NCBI GenBank assembly: GCA_900546075.1
Contig: URBH01000036.1
Coordinates: 1 to 24,668 of the forward strand
Reading direction: 5' to 3'
DNA length: 24,668 bases
From: an uncultured Eubacteriales bacterium
GTDB taxonomy: Bacteria > Bacillota > Clostridia > Oscillospirales > Oscillospiraceae
Position 1 is the stretch's first letter; every line of letters starts with the position of its first letter. Below are positions 22,526-24,668 of this stretch, piece by piece. A program made the position numbers and the translations under genes. A model generated the notes under the pieces. The model had not been told where the DNA came from, ran no database searches, and saw nothing but the letters and a program-made list of their open reading frames with translations.

Positions 22526-22786
22526 CTAAAACAATACCGTAATGAGCCAGGTAAGCCCGGTCAGCAGCGCGCCGCCCGCCGCCCACACCGCGCCGTAAAG
22601 GTACAGGTGCCGCCTCTTTTTCGTCCGGTCGCCAGTGTGGATGGCCTTCTGGGCTTCTTTCAGAAGCGCCTCGTCGGTGACCCCCTCCCCCACCACGTTG
22701 TCCTTGAGAATGAAAATCGCCTGTTCAAACAGCTTGGGGTCGGGAGAATGCACCACGATCACCTGACGGGAAATGCCTTTTACCAT
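22526..22786 (-). CDS. Small tail-anchored membrane protein of unknown function
   Basis: The 86-residue protein has a basic N-terminal cytoplasmic part with SRQVIVVHSPDPKLFEQAIFILKD near 6-29, an acidic segment (33-46), the positive cluster KKRRH at 56-60 and then one hydrophobic helix of about 22 residues (62-84) ending at the C-terminus. By the positive-inside rule the soluble part faces the cytoplasm. No family was recognised and no function is assigned. It sits between dusB and ttcA on the same strand, so it may be part of a tRNA-modification transcript. A GGAGG site is 8 nt before the ATG and lies in a 9-bp inverted repeat that could hide it. Confidence 0.8.
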   Translation of the reverse strand: MVKGISRQVIVVHSPDPKLFEQAIFILKDNVVGEGVTDEALLKEAQKAIHTGDRTKKRRHLYLYGAVWAAGGALLTGLTWLITVLF

Positions 22787-22793
22787 AATTTAC

Positions 22794-22836
22794 CGCCTCC
22801 TTATGGAAAAGTTTTCCCACAAGGAGGCGATTTATA
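22794..22836 (-). promoter_or_regulatory. Ribosome-binding-site-sequestering hairpin and extended -10 upstream of the tail-anchored protein
   Basis: AAGGAGGCG with the SD (minus strand, 22794-22802) is perfectly complementary to CGCCTCCTT at 22821-22829, with an inner palindrome (GGAAAA-G-TTTTCC, 22805-22817). In a transcript reading through from ttcA the SD would be paired. TGGTATAAA (-10 at 22831-22836) upstream could start a shorter transcript lacking most of the first arm. Confidence 0.5.
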
Positions 22837-22846
22837 CCATCACGGT

Positions 22847-23587
22847 TTATTCTTCGTCCTTCGGCCGCTTATACCGCCCCTTCGGCTCCCAAGCCGCCAG
22901 CGGGTAACGCTGCATGGCGCCGAAAATCCGCTCCTTCAGATCGGGATAGGTCTTGCTCAGCTCGAAAATCAGCTGCTTGACCTCTCCCCTCTTCGTGACC
23001 TTGTCCACAGGGCAGCGGTTTTGCAGCACCGGCAGGTTCATCCGCGCCGCGAAATTGTCCAGCGTCTTTTCGTGAATGTACAGCATGGGGCGAATCTGCA
23101 CAATGCCCGTCCTGTCAAGGTTCGTCACCGGCTGGAAACAGTTGATGCGCCCCTCGAACAGCAGGGACATGAGGAATGTCTCCACCGCGTCGTCATAGTG
23201 GTGTCCCAGCGCCAGCTTGTTGAAGCCCTTGTCCAGAATCGCCTGGTTCAGCGCCCCCCGGCGCATTTTGGCGCACATGGAGCAGGGATTCTTCTCCTTG
23301 CGGTGGTCAAAAATAATGGGCGCGATCTCCGTTTTCACCACGGTATAGGGCACGTTCCACTGCTCGCACAGCGCCGCGACCTGAGAATAGTCCATCCCCA
23401 GCCCCATATCAATGGTGATTGCTTCCAGCTCATAGGGCTTATTAAAGTATTCCCGCAGCCCCGCCAGCAAAATCAGCAGGGCGAGAGAATCCTTCCCTCC
23501 GGACACGCCCACGGCAATGCGGTCCCCCGCCTCGATCATATGATAGTCGTCCACGCACCGCCGAACCAGTCCCATCAGCTTTTGCAT
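22847..23587 (-). CDS. ttcA: tRNA 2-thiocytidine synthetase TtcA-like PP-loop ATPase
   Basis: The 246-residue protein belongs to the PP-loop ATPases that thiolate C32 of tRNA through an adenylated intermediate. Seen: SGGKDS at 29-34 (ATP pyrophosphatase loop), C102-SM-C105 and the third cysteine C192, the usual Fe-S ligands of TtcA, and GHHYDDAVET at 128-137. The three cysteines and the PP-loop agree with TtcA, which uses a [4Fe-4S] cluster; other members of this group act on U54 (TtuA-like), so the exact nucleotide is inferred. The ATG at 23587 follows GGAGG with good spacing. The C-terminus ends in a Lys/Arg/Asp/Glu-rich tail. Confidence 0.9.
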   Translation of the reverse strand: MQKLMGLVRRCVDDYHMIEAGDRIAVGVSGGKDSLALLILLAGLREYFNKPYELEAITIDMGLGMDYSQVAALCEQWNVPYTVVKTEIAPIIFDHRKEKNPCSMCAKMRRGALNQAILDKGFNKLALGHHYDDAVETFLMSLLFEGRINCFQPVTNLDRTGIVQIRPMLYIHEKTLDNFAARMNLPVLQNRCPVDKVTKRGEVKQLIFELSKTYPDLKERIFGAMQRYPLAAWEPKGRYKRPKDEE

Positions 23588-23635
23588 AGTTGCTTTTCCT
23601 CCGAAATCCGCTTAAAATAGGACGTTAGAAATTGA

Positions 23636-23662
23636 GAGCATTCGCGAGTATTTTCGAGCATT
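23636..23662. repeat. Three 10-bp-phased copies of GAGYATT upstream of rplM/ttcA
   Basis: GAGCATT (23636-23642), GAGTATT (23646-23652) and GAGCATT (23656-23662) recur at exactly 10-bp period in the 226-bp divergent region between ttcA and rplM, 44 bp before the rplM -35. Their phasing fits a DNA-binding site on one helix face. Confidence 0.6.
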
Positions 23663-23705
23663 TGGAAGATCATTCAGGATTTTATAAATTTTCTCAAAAA
23701 TGCTG

Positions 23706-23734
23706 TTGACATTTGATTTTTAATATGGTATAAA
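23706..23734 (+). promoter_or_regulatory. Promoter of rplM-rpsI
   Basis: TTGACA (23706-23711) and TATAAA (23729-23734) with a 17-bp spacer, essentially consensus, as expected for ribosomal protein genes. Confidence 0.9.
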
Positions 23735-23736
23735 AT

Positions 23737-23774
23737 TCAGGCGTCCTGGAGGCAATTATACTTCAAGCGCCTGA
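23737..23774 (+). promoter_or_regulatory. L13-leader-like hairpin in the rplM 5' UTR
   Basis: TCAGGCG (23737-23743) pairs with CGCCTGA (23768-23774), and the enclosed segment can form a second stem (about 23746-23752 with 23761-23767, with one mismatch and a G-U pair). It lies 40 bp before rplM. Autoregulatory L13 leaders are known before rplM in Firmicutes; the match is by position and a simple fold only. Confidence 0.55.
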
Positions 23775-23813
23775 GAATGTCAAAATATTTTAATCCAATT
23801 GGAGGAAATCATA

Positions 23814-24245
23814 ATGTCCACTACTCTGCTGAAAAAGGAGACCCTGGAGCGCAAGTGGTATGTGATCGACGCTGCTGGTAAGCCCCTGGGCCGTACCGCT
23901 GTCGCCGCCGCTAACCTGCTTCGCGGCAAGCACAAGGTCGACTTCACTCCCAACGTTGACTGCGGCGATAACGTCATCATCATCAACACCGACAAGGCTG
24001 TTCTGACCGGCAAGAAGGCCGAGCAGAAGAAGTACTACCGTGTGTCCGGCTGGATCGGCGGTCTGAAGGAGACCAAGGCCCGCGACATGATGGCTGCCCG
24101 CTCCGACTACGCCGTTGAGCTGGCCGTCAAGGGCATGCTGCCCAAGAACACCCTGGGCAAGAACGCTCTGACCCGCCTGCACCTGTACAAGGGCGCCGAG
24201 CATCCCCACGCTGCCCAGAAGCCCGAAGTTTGGAATCTGGACTAA
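23814..24245 (+). CDS. rplM: 50S ribosomal protein L13
   Basis: The 143-residue protein is the family length. Hallmarks: RKWYVIDAAGKPLGRTA near 13-29, LLRGKHKVDFTPNVDCGDNVIIINTDK near 35-61, YRVSGWIGGLKETKA near 75-89, and VKGMLPKNTLGKNALTRLHLYKGAEHPH near 105-132. It binds 23S rRNA early in 50S assembly. The longest frame begins at a TTG that is itself part of the ribosome binding site; the ATG at 23814 follows TTGGAGG at correct spacing. rpsI follows 17 bp downstream with its own GGAGG. Codons are strongly biased to C-ending and GGC/CTG forms, as in highly expressed genes. Confidence 0.98.
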   Translation: MSTTLLKKETLERKWYVIDAAGKPLGRTAVAAANLLRGKHKVDFTPNVDCGDNVIIINTDKAVLTGKKAEQKKYYRVSGWIGGLKETKARDMMAARSDYAVELAVKGMLPKNTLGKNALTRLHLYKGAEHPHAAQKPEVWNLD

Positions 24246-24262
24246 TTTGGAGGTAACTTAGA

Positions 24263-24667
24263 ATGTACGAGAGCAAGAAGAAGTATTTTTACGGCACCGG
24301 CCGTCGTAAGTCCTCCGTTGCCCGTGTTCGCGTTTACGAGAACGGCACCGGTTCCATCATCGTCAACGGCCGTGACATTGACGAGTATTTCGGTCTGGAC
24401 ACCCTGAAGCTGATCGTCCGTCAGCCCCTGGTCACCACCGATCTGCTGGGCAAGGTTGACATCGTTGTCTCCGTCGCCGGCGGCGGCGTTTCCGGTCAGG
24501 CCGGCGCCATCCGCCACGGCATTTCCCGCGCCCTGGTCACCCTGAACCCCGAGTACCGCGCCTCCCTGAAGGCCGCCGGCTTCATGACCCGCGACCCCAG
24601 AATGAAGGAAAGAAAGAAGTACGGTCTCAAAGCAGCTCGTCGCGCTCCGCAGTTCAGCAAGCGATAA
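24263..24667 (+). CDS. rpsI: 30S ribosomal protein S9
   Basis: The 134-residue protein has YFYGTGRRKSSVARVRVYENGTGSIIVNGR near 8-37, LVTTDLLGKVDIVVSVAGGGVSGQAGAIRHGISRAL near 56-91, and the conserved C-terminus GLKAARRAPQFSKR, whose last arginine reaches the P-site tRNA. The gene is complete, with TAA at 24665-24667. GGAGG lies before the ATG. It is the standard partner of rplM. Confidence 0.98.
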   Translation: MYESKKKYFYGTGRRKSSVARVRVYENGTGSIIVNGRDIDEYFGLDTLKLIVRQPLVTTDLLGKVDIVVSVAGGGVSGQAGAIRHGISRALVTLNPEYRASLKAAGFMTRDPRMKERKKYGLKAARRAPQFSKR

Positions 24668-24668
24668 T

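Noticed and set aside
21911..23620. 569-residue plus-strand open frame
   Set aside because: Antisense to dusB, the tail-anchored gene and ttcA; composition is like the other shadows.

Overview
The window is a GC-rich, densely packed chromosomal segment from an anaerobic, spore-forming member of the Clostridia, most like an Oscillospiraceae/Ruminococcaceae genome (inference). The reasons are a Gram-positive style division/cell-wall cluster, a MurE with the DNPR motif of meso-diaminopimelate ligases, spore maturation genes spmA-spmB, an AbrB regulator next to rsmI, rubrerythrin plus a clostridial 2[4Fe-4S] ferredoxin, and frequent GTG/TTG starts behind strong AGGAGG-type ribosome binding sites. 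No phage, transposase gene, CRISPR array, rRNA or tRNA was seen.

Region 1 (1-10855, minus strand) is the dcw operon: promoter, mraZ, rsmH, an ftsL-like gene, ftsI/spoVD-type PBP with two PASTA domains, murE, murF, mraY, ftsW, murG, then the N-terminal part of a single-pass membrane protein cut by the window edge. murD, usually between mraY and ftsW, is absent. The products make the UDP-MurNAc-pentapeptide, move it to lipid I and II, and polymerise and cross-link septal peptidoglycan. A TTGATT-17-TATACT promoter and four phased TGGAG/GGGAG-like boxes precede mraZ and look like an autoregulatory MraZ site.

Region 2 (10970-15529): a solitary, compact ClpC-type AAA+ unfoldase gene (minus), a divergent 56-residue ferredoxin, then a TrmN6/YabB-like methyltransferase and rsmI (plus), convergent with an abrB gene. 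The methyltransferase-rsmI-abrB order resembles the Bacillus yabB-yabC-abrB region. A perfect 16-bp stem terminator separates rsmI and abrB.

Region 3 (15530-17050): a 406-bp intergenic gap holds the abrB promoter and a 169-bp element built of six adjacent hairpins arranged as a large inverted repeat with 22/26 identical termini. This is the most unusual structure in the window. spmA-spmB follow, overlapping by 4 bp.

Region 4 (17056-20401): a DEDDh exonuclease with an added zinc-ribbon-like part and an arginine-rich tail, rubrerythrin, nagB (all minus) and a divergent ECF transporter S component.

Region 5 (20444-23587, minus): an exported M23 peptidase, dusB with a likely TTG start, a small tail-anchored protein of unknown function whose ribosome binding site can be sequestered in a hairpin, and ttcA. 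Two of these four genes make tRNA-modification enzymes.

Region 6 (23706-24667, plus): rplM-rpsI with a consensus promoter and an L13-leader-like hairpin.

Several starts were moved inward from the longest open frame on the basis of ribosome binding site spacing and family N-termini (murE, mraZ, abrB, spmA, spmB, rubrerythrin, ECF S component, dusB, rplM).
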